Source: UBA4729 sp038236865 (GTDB lineage Bacteria; Patescibacteriota; Saccharimonadia; Saccharimonadales; UBA4665). From it: a stretch of 24,540 bases of DNA. The notes below the pieces were generated by a model, which was given only the letters and a program-made list of their open reading frames with translations, had not been told where the DNA came from and did not search any database. Where the stretch lies: contig JBBRZI010000013.1 in NCBI GenBank assembly GCA_038236865.1, forward strand, positions 1 through 24,540, written 5' to 3'. The number at the start of each line of letters is the position of its first letter. Position 1 is the stretch's first letter. Below are positions 6,367-13,402 of this stretch, piece after piece. The translations under genes and the position numbers were made by a program.

Positions 6367-7617
6367 ATGAGACTTTCACAACTTTTCACCAAAACCAGCA
6401 AAAACGTACCTGCCGACGAAACCGCCAAAAACGCCAAGTTACTTATTCAAGCCGGCTTTATCCATAAAGAAATGGCCGGGGTCTATACTTTTTTGCCGCT
6501 TGGCCTGCGCGTACTCAACAATATCGCCAACATTGTCCGCGAAGAAATGGACGCCATTGGCGGTCAAGAAGTCTTAATGCCAGCCCTCCAGCTTAAAGAG
6601 CACTACGTGACAACGGGGCGGTGGAGCGACGAAGTTGTCGATAACTGGTTTAAAACTAAACTTATCAACGGCACCGAGCTCGGCCTTGGCTTCTCGCACG
6701 AAGAAGACCTAACCCCGCTTATTAAGAACTTCATCACTTCTTATAAAGATCTACCAATTGCCGTGTATCAAGTCCAAACCAAATTCCGCAATGAGCTGCG
6801 CAGCAAAAGTGGGTTGATGCGCGGTCGCGAATTCTTGATGAAGGATATGTACTCATTCTCGTTGAATCAGGCGCAGCACGATGAATTCTACGAAAAAGCC
6901 CAAGCCGCCTATACGCGTATCTATGCCCGGCTCGGGATCGGTGACCGCACCTTCATGACATTTGCCAGTGGCGGCAGCTTCAGCAAGTATAGCCACGAAT
7001 TTCAGACGCTGAGCGATGCCGGTGAAGATACGCTTTACCTGAGCCGTAAGCAGGGCATCGCCATCAATAAAGAAGTTATGAACGATGACGTTGTCGCTGA
7101 GCTGTCGATTGATCGCGCCGAACTCGAAGAGGTAAAAGGCATTGAAGTCGGCAATATATTTAGCCTCAACACGAAGTTTTCTGAACCTTTCGGTCTGGCT
7201 GCCAACGATGAGACCGGTGTGGCTACGCCGATTATTATGGGCTGTTACGGTATTGGCATTAGTCGGGCGATGGGTACGATTGCCGAGCTTCTCAGTGATG
7301 ATAAGGGGTTAGTCTGGCCTGAGAACATTGCCCCGGCCAAAGTCTACATTGCTCGCCTCGGCGACAGTCCAGCAGTCGTCAAACAGGCCGATGAGCTCTA
7401 TGAACGCTTGACTCAGTCACGCATTACGGTACTATATGATGACCGTAACGCGCGGCCAGGGCAAAAATTTGCTAACGCCGATCTTATGGGTATTCCAACG
7501 CGGGTTGTCATCAGTGATAAAACCGTTGAAGCACAAACGTACGAGCTAAAGGGACGTTCGAGCCAAGAGGCTACGCAGGTATCGCTACAGGACTTACTGA
7601 AAACATTAGGTGCCTAA
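6367..7617 (+). CDS. proS: Prolyl-tRNA synthetase without the editing (INS) domain
   Basis: Class II aminoacyl-tRNA synthetase charging tRNA-Pro. The 416-aa product has MRLSQLFTKTSKN, GVYTFLPLGLRVLNNI and VLMPAL at the N-terminus (motif 1 region), KFRNELRSKSGLMRGREFLMKDMYSF (motif 2, about residues 138-163), EVGNIFSLNTKFSEPF, GCYGIGISR as motif 3 (about residues 295-303), and a C-terminal anticodon-binding domain with YDDRNARPGQKFANADLMGIP. Bacterial ProRS is usually about 570 aa; here motif 2 leads almost directly to motif 3, so the roughly 180-residue INS domain that removes mischarged alanine is missing. INS-less forms also exist in other bacteria. A trans-editing partner is not in the window. 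The start is fixed by homology and by AGGA at 6358. Confidence 0.96.
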   Translation: MRLSQLFTKTSKNVPADETAKNAKLLIQAGFIHKEMAGVYTFLPLGLRVLNNIANIVREEMDAIGGQEVLMPALQLKEHYVTTGRWSDEVVDNWFKTKLINGTELGLGFSHEEDLTPLIKNFITSYKDLPIAVYQVQTKFRNELRSKSGLMRGREFLMKDMYSFSLNQAQHDEFYEKAQAAYTRIYARLGIGDRTFMTFASGGSFSKYSHEFQTLSDAGEDTLYLSRKQGIAINKEVMNDDVVAELSIDRAELEEVKGIEVGNIFSLNTKFSEPFGLAANDETGVATPIIMGCYGIGISRAMGTIAELLSDDKGLVWPENIAPAKVYIARLGDSPAVVKQADELYERLTQSRITVLYDDRNARPGQKFANADLMGIPTRVVISDKTVEAQTYELKGRSSQEATQVSLQDLLKTLGA

Positions 7618-7627
7618 GATACCATGT

Positions 7628-7636
7628 TGCTATAAT
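7628..7636 (+). promoter_or_regulatory. Extended -10 promoter of greA
   Basis: TGC followed by TATAAT (7631-7636) is an extended -10 element 11 nt after the proS stop codon. The predicted leader is about 48 nt and ends with a strong ribosome-binding site, aaggagggga (about 7674-7683). A second TACAAT at 7664-7669 is too close to the ribosome-binding site to be preferred. Confidence 0.65.
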
Positions 7637-7691
7637 AAGGCCAGAAAATTGCGCCAGCAATCCTACAATTAAAAAGGAGGGGAGACTGACT

Positions 7692-8147
7692 ATGAAGAAA
7701 CGATTTAGACTCACCCAACAAGGTGTCGATGAACTCAGAGCCGAAGTTGACGCACTAGTTGCGAAACGACCGATTGTCGCCGAAGCGATTCGCAGCGCCC
7801 GTGAAATGGGTGATTTGTCCGAAAATGCCGAATATCAGACTGCCCGTCAAGAACAAGAGCGTAACGAAGCCCGTATTTCCGAACTTGAAAACATTCTGCA
7901 AAGCGTCGAAATCATCAAAAAGCCGTCTGGCGGCCACAAAGTGCAGCTTGGCTCTAAAGTTAAGCTCAGTAATGGTTCCGTCAAAGAGTTCCAGGTAGTT
8001 GGCACTGTCGAGGCCGACCCGCTCAATGGCAAAATTTCCGACGAATCTCCCATCGGCCAGGCTTTGCTCGGCAAAAAAGTCGGTGACTCGGTTGAAATTA
8101 AGACGCCGGGCGAGACCGTGGTCTACCAGATTGTCGAAATCAGCTAA
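7692..8147 (+). CDS. greA: Transcription elongation factor GreA
   Basis: Enters the RNA polymerase secondary channel and stimulates transcript cleavage to rescue backtracked complexes. The product (151 aa) is close to the usual 158. The N-terminal coiled coil (residues about 1-75) includes RLTQQGVDELRAEVDAL, IRSAREMGDLSENAEYQTAR and EARISELENIL. The loop-tip acidic residues of GDLSENAEY, which bind the catalytic magnesium, are intact. The C-terminal FKBP-like domain has VKLSNGSVKEFQVVGTVEADP, ISDESPIGQALLGKKVGDSVEI and ends TVVYQIVEIS. The ATG has the strongest Shine-Dalgarno sequence in the window and its own extended -10 promoter, so it is likely transcribed separately from proS and at a high level. 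Confidence 0.97.
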   Translation: MKKRFRLTQQGVDELRAEVDALVAKRPIVAEAIRSAREMGDLSENAEYQTARQEQERNEARISELENILQSVEIIKKPSGGHKVQLGSKVKLSNGSVKEFQVVGTVEADPLNGKISDESPIGQALLGKKVGDSVEIKTPGETVVYQIVEIS

Positions 8148-8348
8148 CAACCCGGCAAATTTGCACTCGCTACTCAAGGCCAGAGGTTTGGGTTAAACTA
8201 GTGGTTCGCTAAACGCAGCAATGATTGCGGGCCAAGGGGCTGGCATAATTAAATAGAAACGCAATGAACTATTTTACAGCTCCTTACGGGTACCGGGCCC
8301 ATACTATTCAATGAGAAGGCACGTTCGTGTCTTCGTTTAAGGGGGACT

Positions 8349-8672
8349 ATGAATAAAGAAACAGTAGGAAACCATAAGGTGATTCATTCCGAGCCGGGCT
8401 CTGTGTCAGGCGGGGCGGTTATACCCCCGGAGAACCTGACACCGCTCCAGGCAGGCGCAACGCCGCATTATGCAGGTGATGGCCACGGCGCAACTACTGA
8501 ATCCGGGGTGGTAGAGAGCAGACTGGGCAAGCTGGACAGACTCACACGAGAAGAACTGATCAGGGCAGGCGCCAGCGCTATGAGTGCTATGGTAGCCGCC
8601 AATACAGATGCTCCGCATCGTCCGGCAGTAATGAATTCGCAAGAAGTCCCCCCAGACGATTTCTTGGGCTAA
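8349..8672 (+). CDS. Hypothetical 107-aa protein, likely disordered, atypical codon use
   Basis: Unrecognised. The ATG at 8349 follows aaggggg at a good distance, and a short hairpin, gaaggcacg-tt-cgtgtcttc (8315-8334), sits just before that site. The product is polar, rich in Gly, Ala, Pro and Glu, with no membrane segment, and looks disordered for the first 60 residues; a small helical part (LGKLDRLTREELIRAGASAM, about residues 59-78) follows, then a tail ending PPDDFLG. Codon use differs from the neighbours: AGA, AGG, CGA, GCA, GTA, GGG and ATA are common, while the flanking genes favour CGC/CGT, GCC and ATC. This suggests foreign origin, low expression, or a spurious frame. Good start signals favour a real gene, but nothing else supports it. 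Confidence 0.45.
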   Translation: MNKETVGNHKVIHSEPGSVSGGAVIPPENLTPLQAGATPHYAGDGHGATTESGVVESRLGKLDRLTREELIRAGASAMSAMVAANTDAPHRPAVMNSQEVPPDDFLG

Positions 8673-8705
8673 GCGCCCTCGAGCCAGACAAATACCATAG
8701 TGTGT

Positions 8706-8866
8706 GAACCCATTGCATATCTTCTCTCCCGTTACAGCTAATTCTGGCGACACCATACAGCAGTGTTACTCGTCAAACTACCTAAAAGTACGTATCCTTA
8801 TGAGCACTAATGTCCGGCCCTCACCAGAATCAGCCTTACTAGTGGGGAAAAATATGCAATGGGTTC
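8706..8866. repeat. 161-nt foldback upstream of lysS (repeat family copy 1)
   Basis: Perfect 15-bp ends, GAACCCATTGCATAT (8706-8720) and its complement (8852-8866), with a further imperfect complementarity toward the centre near 8786 (for example CTAATTCTGGCGA against CTGATTCTGGTGA). Its left arm 8707-8736 matches the complement of 10541-10570 at 26 of 30 positions without gaps, so it belongs to a dispersed family. The element fills about half of the 328-nt gap before lysS. A weak plus-strand frame at 8704-8901 runs through it and is not accepted as a gene. Confidence 0.8.
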
Positions 8867-8939
8867 AATGTGGTGATGCTCATATGTCGGCGGTGTTTTA
8901 AGCTGATTGCCGACATCGTCTCGATAGGGAAGGCCCCGC

Positions 8940-8968
8940 TTACGTTCGGCTACTCCGTAGGTTATACT
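8940..8968 (+). promoter_or_regulatory. Possible promoter of lysS
   Basis: TATACT (8963-8968) with TTACGT (8940-8945) 17 nt upstream. The -35 is poor. The leader would be about 26 nt with a weak cgggaa before the ATG. The position right before lysS and the good -10 support it. Confidence 0.45.
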
Positions 8969-9000
8969 AAGAGCTAATTAGTACTAAACAAGCGGGAATT

Positions 9001-10509
9001 ATGGCAACATTAAAAGAACTGCGCGACGAGCGCTTACGCAAATTAGAAGACTTAAAGCAACTCGGCATCAATCCGTACCCGGCGGAGGCGCACCGCACCC
9101 ACCAGATTGGGCAGGTTCACGCCGAATTTAGTACCTTGGAAGGCCAGCCGGTCACGGTGGTCGGGCGTATCGTTTCGATTCGTAAGTTTGGTAAGATTGC
9201 TTTTATCGTCATTAAAGACGCCAGCGGCGAACTGCAGTTGTTTTGGCAGCGCACTGAAACGGCCGAGGCCAATCGGGCCAACAGCGAGTTGCTGATTACG
9301 GATATCAGTTTGTTGGACGCTGGCGATTTTATCGAAGCTAGCGGCAAGGTTATCAAAACCCAAACCGGTGAAGAATCAGTCGATATAGAGACACTGCGGG
9401 TGCTGACCAAATCGCTCCGGCCCATGCCGACCAAACAAGACGGCTTCACGAACAAAGAAGAACGGTTTCGCCGCCGCTATGTCGATATGAACGTCAACGA
9501 TGACGTCCGCCAGCGGTTTATCCGCCGCAGTACATTCTGGCAGGCTACCCGTGACTTTCTCAATCAAAGCGACTTTGTTGAGGTTAATGTGCCGGTGCTC
9601 GAACATACTACCGGTGGCGCCGATGCCAACCCGTTCGTGACACATATGGACGCGCTCGATCAAGACTTTTACTTGCGAATTAGCCACGAGCTGCCGCTGA
9701 AGCGATTGCTCGGGGCAGGCTTTGAAAAAGTCTATGATATCGGTCCACGCTTCCGCAACGAAAATTACAGCGACGAGCATTTGCCGGAGCACGTTGCCAT
9801 GGAATGGTATTGGGCCTACGCCGACTGGCAGGGCGGTATGAAATTTATGACAGACATGTACCGTTACGTGCTTCAGAAGACGTTCGGCACACTGAAATTC
9901 AAATTGGGCGACTTCGAAGTTGACCTGGAAAAAGACTGGGAACAATGGGACTATGTGGAGACTATTCAAAATCGCTATGGTATTAATCCCTTGGATTGTA
10001 CGCTTGAACAGGTCAAGCAGGCCCTCGCGGACAATAAACTAGAAGTCGAGCAGACCGAAAACCTTGCCCGCGGCATCGATAAGTTATGGAAGCACATCCG
10101 CAAGGACGTCGCCGGGCCGATCTGGCTCGTCAATACGCCGCTGTTTATTAGTCCGCTGTCGAAGGCAAACCCCGATCGCCCGGATACCGTCCAGCGCTTC
10201 CAGCCAGTCATGGCGGGCAGTGAGCTCGGCAATGGCTTTAGCGAGCTCAATGACCCGGTCGAGCAGCTCAATCGTTTTGTTGAGCAGCAGCAGCTGCGCG
10301 ACAGCGGCGACGATGAAGCTATGATGCTCGATATCGACTTTGTCGAGATGCTCGAATACGGTATGCCACCAGCTTGTGGTTGGGGCTATAGCGAGCGCGT
10401 TTTTTGGATTTTTGAAGGGGTTACCGCCCGCGAAGGGGTGCCGTTCCCGCAGCTTCGCCAAGAAGTCGACGAAACGACCAAAACGATTTATCCCGACCTA
10501 AAATTCTAA
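9001..10509 (+). CDS. lysS: Lysyl-tRNA synthetase, class II
   Basis: Charges tRNA-Lys. The product has 502 aa, the normal length. The N-terminal OB-fold anticodon domain carries VTVVGRIVSIRKFGKIAFIVIKD (about residues 50-72). The catalytic domain starts with RFRRRYVDMNVNDDVRQRFI (motif 1 area) and has TTGGADANPFVTHMDALD, YLRISHELPLKRLLGAGFEKVYDIGPRFRNE (motif 2) and EWYWAYADW. Motif 3 is unusual: the typical GxGxGxDRL is GWGYSERVFWIFEG here, with Glu in place of Asp but the key Arg retained. The region before it (NGFSELNDPVEQ) keeps the class IIb pattern. Palindromic repeat copies lie on both sides of the gene (8706-8866 and 10512-10570). Lysine specificity is inferred from overall similarity and is likely. 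Confidence 0.93.
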   Translation: MATLKELRDERLRKLEDLKQLGINPYPAEAHRTHQIGQVHAEFSTLEGQPVTVVGRIVSIRKFGKIAFIVIKDASGELQLFWQRTETAEANRANSELLITDISLLDAGDFIEASGKVIKTQTGEESVDIETLRVLTKSLRPMPTKQDGFTNKEERFRRRYVDMNVNDDVRQRFIRRSTFWQATRDFLNQSDFVEVNVPVLEHTTGGADANPFVTHMDALDQDFYLRISHELPLKRLLGAGFEKVYDIGPRFRNENYSDEHLPEHVAMEWYWAYADWQGGMKFMTDMYRYVLQKTFGTLKFKLGDFEVDLEKDWEQWDYVETIQNRYGINPLDCTLEQVKQALADNKLEVEQTENLARGIDKLWKHIRKDVAGPIWLVNTPLFISPLSKANPDRPDTVQRFQPVMAGSELGNGFSELNDPVEQLNRFVEQQQLRDSGDDEAMMLDIDFVEMLEYGMPPACGWGYSERVFWIFEGVTAREGVPFPQLRQEVDETTKTIYPDLKF

Positions 10510-10511
10510 TG

Positions 10512-10570
10512 AACCCATTGATAGCTCTTCCGAAGGGGCTTGTAACGGGGGAGGAGATAGGTAATGGGTT
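10512..10570. repeat. Palindromic repeat after lysS (family copy 2), possible transcript end
   Basis: AACCCATT (10512-10519) pairs with AATGGGTT (10563-10570), and an inner TAxCTCxTCC/GGAGGAGATA stretch extends the stem. It begins three nt after the lysS stop. The right arm, read on the minus strand, matches 26 of 30 bases with the left arm of the element at 8706-8866. After the hairpin comes ttaaatatatg, so it may also end lysS transcription, though a proper U-tract is lacking. Confidence 0.7.
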
Positions 10571-10636
10571 TAAATATATGTACTTATTCTTAAATTGTAG
10601 TAAAGTTGAGAATAATCGTTTAGTGAGAACACAAAT

Positions 10637-11071
10637 ATGGCGAATCAATTTAATTTACAACCTACTGGTAATGAAATAATTGACGGCCTACAAGGGCTGC
10701 AGATAGTAGCCGACCACATCGATGTGATTGATAAAAAAATAGCTCATGTCAAAGGCGCGATGGGCCTTTTGGCGGCCAGGACTCTATTGGGTCGGCAATT
10801 CATGATCAGCACCGCCCAGGTGCTCGGCAAAGACCCCGATGCGCAGCCAGACGATCGGATACTCTATAGCAATGGGCTGCTGTTCATCGCCGAACTAGAC
10901 TCGTTCGGCTACTTACTCGATCACGGCATACCAATCGACAGCTTATCGCTCAATTTTCTACACCCGGAAGTCATTGGCATAGACGACCGAACCGAGCGCC
11001 TGATCCGTGGGTTTACCTTCCAAGTGCCGGTTTTGGCTATCGAATCTTGCATTAGTGCCGAAGCGGCGTAA
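10637..11071 (+). CDS. Hypothetical 144-aa protein
   Basis: Unrecognised soluble, acidic protein with no cysteine-rich motif and no membrane helix. It starts MANQFNLQPTGNEIIDGLQG, has a helical N-terminal part (IVADHIDVIDKKIAHVKGAMGLLAARTLLG), and a mixed C-terminal half (ILYSNGLLFIAELDSFGYLLDHGIPIDSLSLNF, ending VPVLAIESCISAEAA). Codon use matches the core genes, which supports real coding. No clear Shine-Dalgarno sequence precedes the ATG (ttagtgagaacacaaat); an AATAAT at 10611-10616 may be a -10. It precedes another unassigned gene with its own promoter, so co-function is only a guess from position. Confidence 0.75.
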   Translation: MANQFNLQPTGNEIIDGLQGLQIVADHIDVIDKKIAHVKGAMGLLAARTLLGRQFMISTAQVLGKDPDAQPDDRILYSNGLLFIAELDSFGYLLDHGIPIDSLSLNFLHPEVIGIDDRTERLIRGFTFQVPVLAIESCISAEAA

Positions 11072-11098
11072 GTATCGGTCTTGGCGGCACCTGAAAAG

Positions 11099-11107
11099 TG
11101 CTATAAT
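11099..11107 (+). promoter_or_regulatory. Extended -10 promoter giving a near-leaderless mRNA
   Basis: TGC then TATAAT (11102-11107) ends nine nt before the ATG at 11117. The predicted leader is two or three nt. TTGGCG lies 15 nt upstream but the spacing is short; the extended -10 is probably sufficient. Confidence 0.65.
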
Positions 11108-11116
11108 CCGATAATT

Positions 11117-11794
11117 ATGAGCAGCCAATTACCAGAACCATCCGAACAGCTATTATTGCCGATGAACCCTGGGCATTTCCAAGAGGAACTTGGCGGCTAT
11201 GGCACGGTCGGCGGCTACGTTGCGGAGCTCATCGCTAAATACCAGCAAGCCGAACCAGCGTCGGCCACGAATTTACGCAAATTCGTGGCCCGTATGAGCT
11301 TGCCCGAGTCAAACGTCAGTCAAGCGGAGATACACGTTCAGAAACAGCTCTATTGTATCGGCGGGCTCATCGGACTACGGGTGATAGAGCTCGAGAGAGG
11401 TACGATATTCATGGGTGGGTTGTACAACGACCACGATCACATCGAAATGCCTGACCTCTCGAGCCTGGAGGACCAAGCCGAAAAGCGCCATAGCTTGGCG
11501 AAGTGGGTGATGGAGATGAGCGATCGTGGCTATTCGTTGGCCCCGCCTTACCACGAAGCCGTCGAAGGCATCGCCGGCCAGCTGTGTGCAGCAGATACCG
11601 ATAACGAATCATACGTCCGCCGCGGTTTTGGCCTGACAATGTTTATGGCTGGGCTGGTTGTGAAGCGAAATATTGAGCTCGACGCGTTAGCCGACCTGGG
11701 CTTGATGGAGTTTGAAGCCGACAGGGCCGTGGGTGGCAATTGGGATGCCGCCTGGGCGGAGCTTATTGGCGGAGGCCGCTATGCAGGTGAGTGA
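11117..11794 (+). CDS. Hypothetical 225-aa protein, first gene of a six-gene operon
   Basis: Unrecognised. The ATG at 11117 is preferred over an upstream frame opening at 11081 because the -10 element at 11102-11107 lies inside that extension. The product is acidic and mainly helical, starting MSSQLPEPSEQLLLPMNPGH, with GGYGTVGGYVAELIAKYQQ, a middle block QLYCIGGLIGLRVIELERGTIFMGGLYNDHDH, and a C-terminal part rich in Asp, Ala and Gly (GNWDAAWAELIGGGRYAGE). There is no signal peptide or clear membrane helix. It ends in TGA and overlaps the zincin gene by 14 nt, which suggests translational coupling and possibly a physical partnership. The pattern HDHIE is not enough to call a metal enzyme. 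Confidence 0.8.
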   Translation: MSSQLPEPSEQLLLPMNPGHFQEELGGYGTVGGYVAELIAKYQQAEPASATNLRKFVARMSLPESNVSQAEIHVQKQLYCIGGLIGLRVIELERGTIFMGGLYNDHDHIEMPDLSSLEDQAEKRHSLAKWVMEMSDRGYSLAPPYHEAVEGIAGQLCAADTDNESYVRRGFGLTMFMAGLVVKRNIELDALADLGLMEFEADRAVGGNWDAAWAELIGGGRYAGE

Positions 11795-12146
11795 CGAAGA
11801 ATTTCAAGAGCTGATCAATCAGGCACTTACCGAACTGCCCGGTGAGCACGTCAAGAGTATAAAAAATATCGCGATTTTGTACGAAACCGACCCGACGCCG
11901 GCCCAGCGCACCCAGCTCGAGCTACGCCACGATCAGACACTACTCGGCCTGTACGAAGGTGTCCCCCTCAGCCAGCGCCAGGGGATGGGGCGTACGCTAC
12001 CTGACAAGATCACCCTATTCAAGGGGCCATTGCAGCGGCGGGCGAACAGCCTGGTCAGCCTTAAGGAAGAGATCAAGCACACCCTCTGGCACGAGATTGC
12101 CCATTATTATGGGCTCAACCACGATCGGATCGCTGAATTAGAATAA
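11781..12146 (+). CDS. Minimal metallopeptidase (zincin_1 / DUF1025-like)
   Basis: Small zinc-peptidase-like protein. The ATG at 11781 is supported by ggagg (11771-11775) at 5-nt spacing and by the compact 121-aa size typical of the family; a longer frame opening at 11712 overlaps the upstream gene more heavily and is not preferred. The C-terminal motif HEIAHYYGLNH gives H104, E105, H108 and a third ligand at H114, matching HExxHxxGxxH, and continues DRIAELE. The N-terminal half has FQELINQALTELPGEHVKSIKNIAI, as in family members, and ends of the core loop include GRTLPDKITLFKGPL. Substrates of these single-domain zincins are mostly unknown. It is translationally coupled to the preceding gene of unknown function. 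Confidence 0.88.
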   Translation: MQVSDEEFQELINQALTELPGEHVKSIKNIAILYETDPTPAQRTQLELRHDQTLLGLYEGVPLSQRQGMGRTLPDKITLFKGPLQRRANSLVSLKEEIKHTLWHEIAHYYGLNHDRIAELE

Positions 12147-12163
12147 CCAAGAAAGGCCCAACT

Positions 12164-12475
12164 ATGACCGAAACAGTTCCAAGTACCCGTAAGCCGAGCT
12201 GGTGGGATAAAACCTGGAGAGACAAGCACGGATCCGGGCGGGTCGTCATCGCCCAGCTGCCTAATTGGCCCTTGCTGGTGTGGCTGGGCTTGATGGTCAT
12301 TGCCCAATATACTAAAGGCCAGTTGTCGCATAACGCCGCACTAGCGGCCACCGTGGTTCTCAGCATGTGGGCAGCTTTAGAGCTATTGACGGGGGTCAAC
12401 TATTTTCGACGCGGCCTAGGCGCAGTGGTATTATTATTTTCAATAGCCTCACTGTACAAAAATATTTTTAGCTAG
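12164..12475 (+). CDS. Small three-helix membrane protein, unknown
   Basis: 103 aa, starting at an ATG with aaagg eight nt upstream and 17 nt after the zincin stop. The N-terminal 33 residues are polar, Trp- and Lys-rich (MTETVPSTRKPSWWDKTWRD). Three hydrophobic segments follow, at about residues 35-50, 58-79 and 85-102, separated by short basic loops (YFRRG at 80-84). No catalytic motif is visible. Its position in the run suggests expression with the zincin and FMN reductase. Family not recognised. Confidence 0.8.
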   Translation: MTETVPSTRKPSWWDKTWRDKHGSGRVVIAQLPNWPLLVWLGLMVIAQYTKGQLSHNAALAATVVLSMWAALELLTGVNYFRRGLGAVVLLFSIASLYKNIFS

Positions 12476-12506
12476 TAACGTCCAAGCATATAACGGAGGC
12501 ATCACT

Positions 12507-13058
12507 ATGGAACTCATTACAATTGCTGTTTTAATCGGCACCACGCGGGCCCAACGCCAATCGGACAAAGTCGCCCGCTACGTGGCCGAGTTTGGCCGCC
12601 AGCTGCCGGGCGTTGAAGTTATCCTAGTCGATCCAGCCGACTTTAATTTTTCGGGCGATGGCAATGATCCGGAGGGGAAGGATCCACGCTACAGCGAGAT
12701 TACTGCCCGGGCCGACGCCTTTTTTATCGTCACGCCGGAATACAATCACAGCTTTCCCGGCTCGCTCAAGCGTATGCTCGACAGTGAACTGGCAAACTAC
12801 AACCACAAGCCAGTCGCCTTTGCCGGTGTTAGTGACGGCAGTTGGGGTGGGGTACGCGCCGTGGAAGCCCTGGTGCCGGCCGTCCGCGAAACCGGTCTTG
12901 TCGCTCTGTCGTGGGATGTCTATTTCCCGCGTGTCCAAGACTTGTTTAGCGAGTCGGGCGCGCTCAAGCCCGAACATGCCGCCCGCTACGAACGCAACCT
13001 CGGTAAACTCTACACCGAGTTACTTCAGTTCGCTCGACTATGTAAGCAGATGCGCTAA
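12507..13058 (+). CDS. NAD(P)H-dependent FMN reductase
   Basis: Flavodoxin-fold oxidoreductase of the FMN_red family (183 aa, usual length). The phosphate-binding loop near the start is IAVLIGTTRAQRQSDKVARY (about residues 6-25), and the flavin-contact motif PEYNHSFPGSLKRMLD begins at P77. Later, KPVAFAGVSDGSWGGVRAVEAL (about residues 107-128) forms the second FMN/nicotinamide region. Such enzymes reduce flavins, quinones, azo or chromate compounds with NADPH. The ATG has ggagg nearby at good spacing. It is followed by a DUF427 gene and msrA, so the run may be a small redox-stress unit; that role is inference. Confidence 0.92.
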   Translation: MELITIAVLIGTTRAQRQSDKVARYVAEFGRQLPGVEVILVDPADFNFSGDGNDPEGKDPRYSEITARADAFFIVTPEYNHSFPGSLKRMLDSELANYNHKPVAFAGVSDGSWGGVRAVEALVPAVRETGLVALSWDVYFPRVQDLFSESGALKPEHAARYERNLGKLYTELLQFARLCKQMR

Positions 13059-13099
13059 ACTATAGAAGGACCCGTGCAGGTTCTAAGGAGGTACAGTAT

Positions 13100-13402
13100 A
13101 TGAAAGCAACACTCAACGGTACGCTGATTGCCGAAGCCGATAAGGCCGACCTGATCTACATAGAACAGCGTTGGTATTTTCCACCCGAATCAGTCAACCA
13201 AGATCATCTACGGGTCAGCCCGACACCATACACCTGTCCCTGGAAGGGGGTTTGCCAGTACTTCGACGTGCGCTCTGGCGACACCTGGGTGTCTGACGCT
13301 GCCTGGTCATATCCGCAGCCCCTGCCTGAATCACTGAAAATCGTCAAAAAAGATTATGCCAACTACGTAGCCTTTTGGCGCGACGTCGAGGTGGTTGAAT
13401 AG
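13100..13402 (+). CDS. DUF427 domain protein
   Basis: 100-aa single-domain protein matching the DUF427 pattern: a beta-rich N-terminal half with ADLIYIEQRWYFPPESV, then TPYTCPWKGVCQYFDV (about residues 41-56) and DAAWSYPQPLPES (about residues 65-78). The family has a small all-beta fold and no settled biochemical role. The start is decided by a strong aaggagg about 8 nt upstream. Its stop codon TAG overlaps the GTG start of msrA by one base (TAGTG), so the two are translationally coupled. Confidence 0.9.
   Translation: MKATLNGTLIAEADKADLIYIEQRWYFPPESVNQDHLRVSPTPYTCPWKGVCQYFDVRSGDTWVSDAAWSYPQPLPESLKIVKKDYANYVAFWRDVEVVE

Noticed and set aside
8704..8901. Plus-strand 65-aa frame before lysS
   Set aside because: It runs through the foldback at 8706-8866, so its sequence is dictated by the palindrome, and it has no ribosome-binding site or recognisable protein pattern.
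9376..9969. Minus-strand frame (197 aa) inside lysS
   Set aside because: Fully antisense to the catalytic domain of lysS with no start signal; a shadow.
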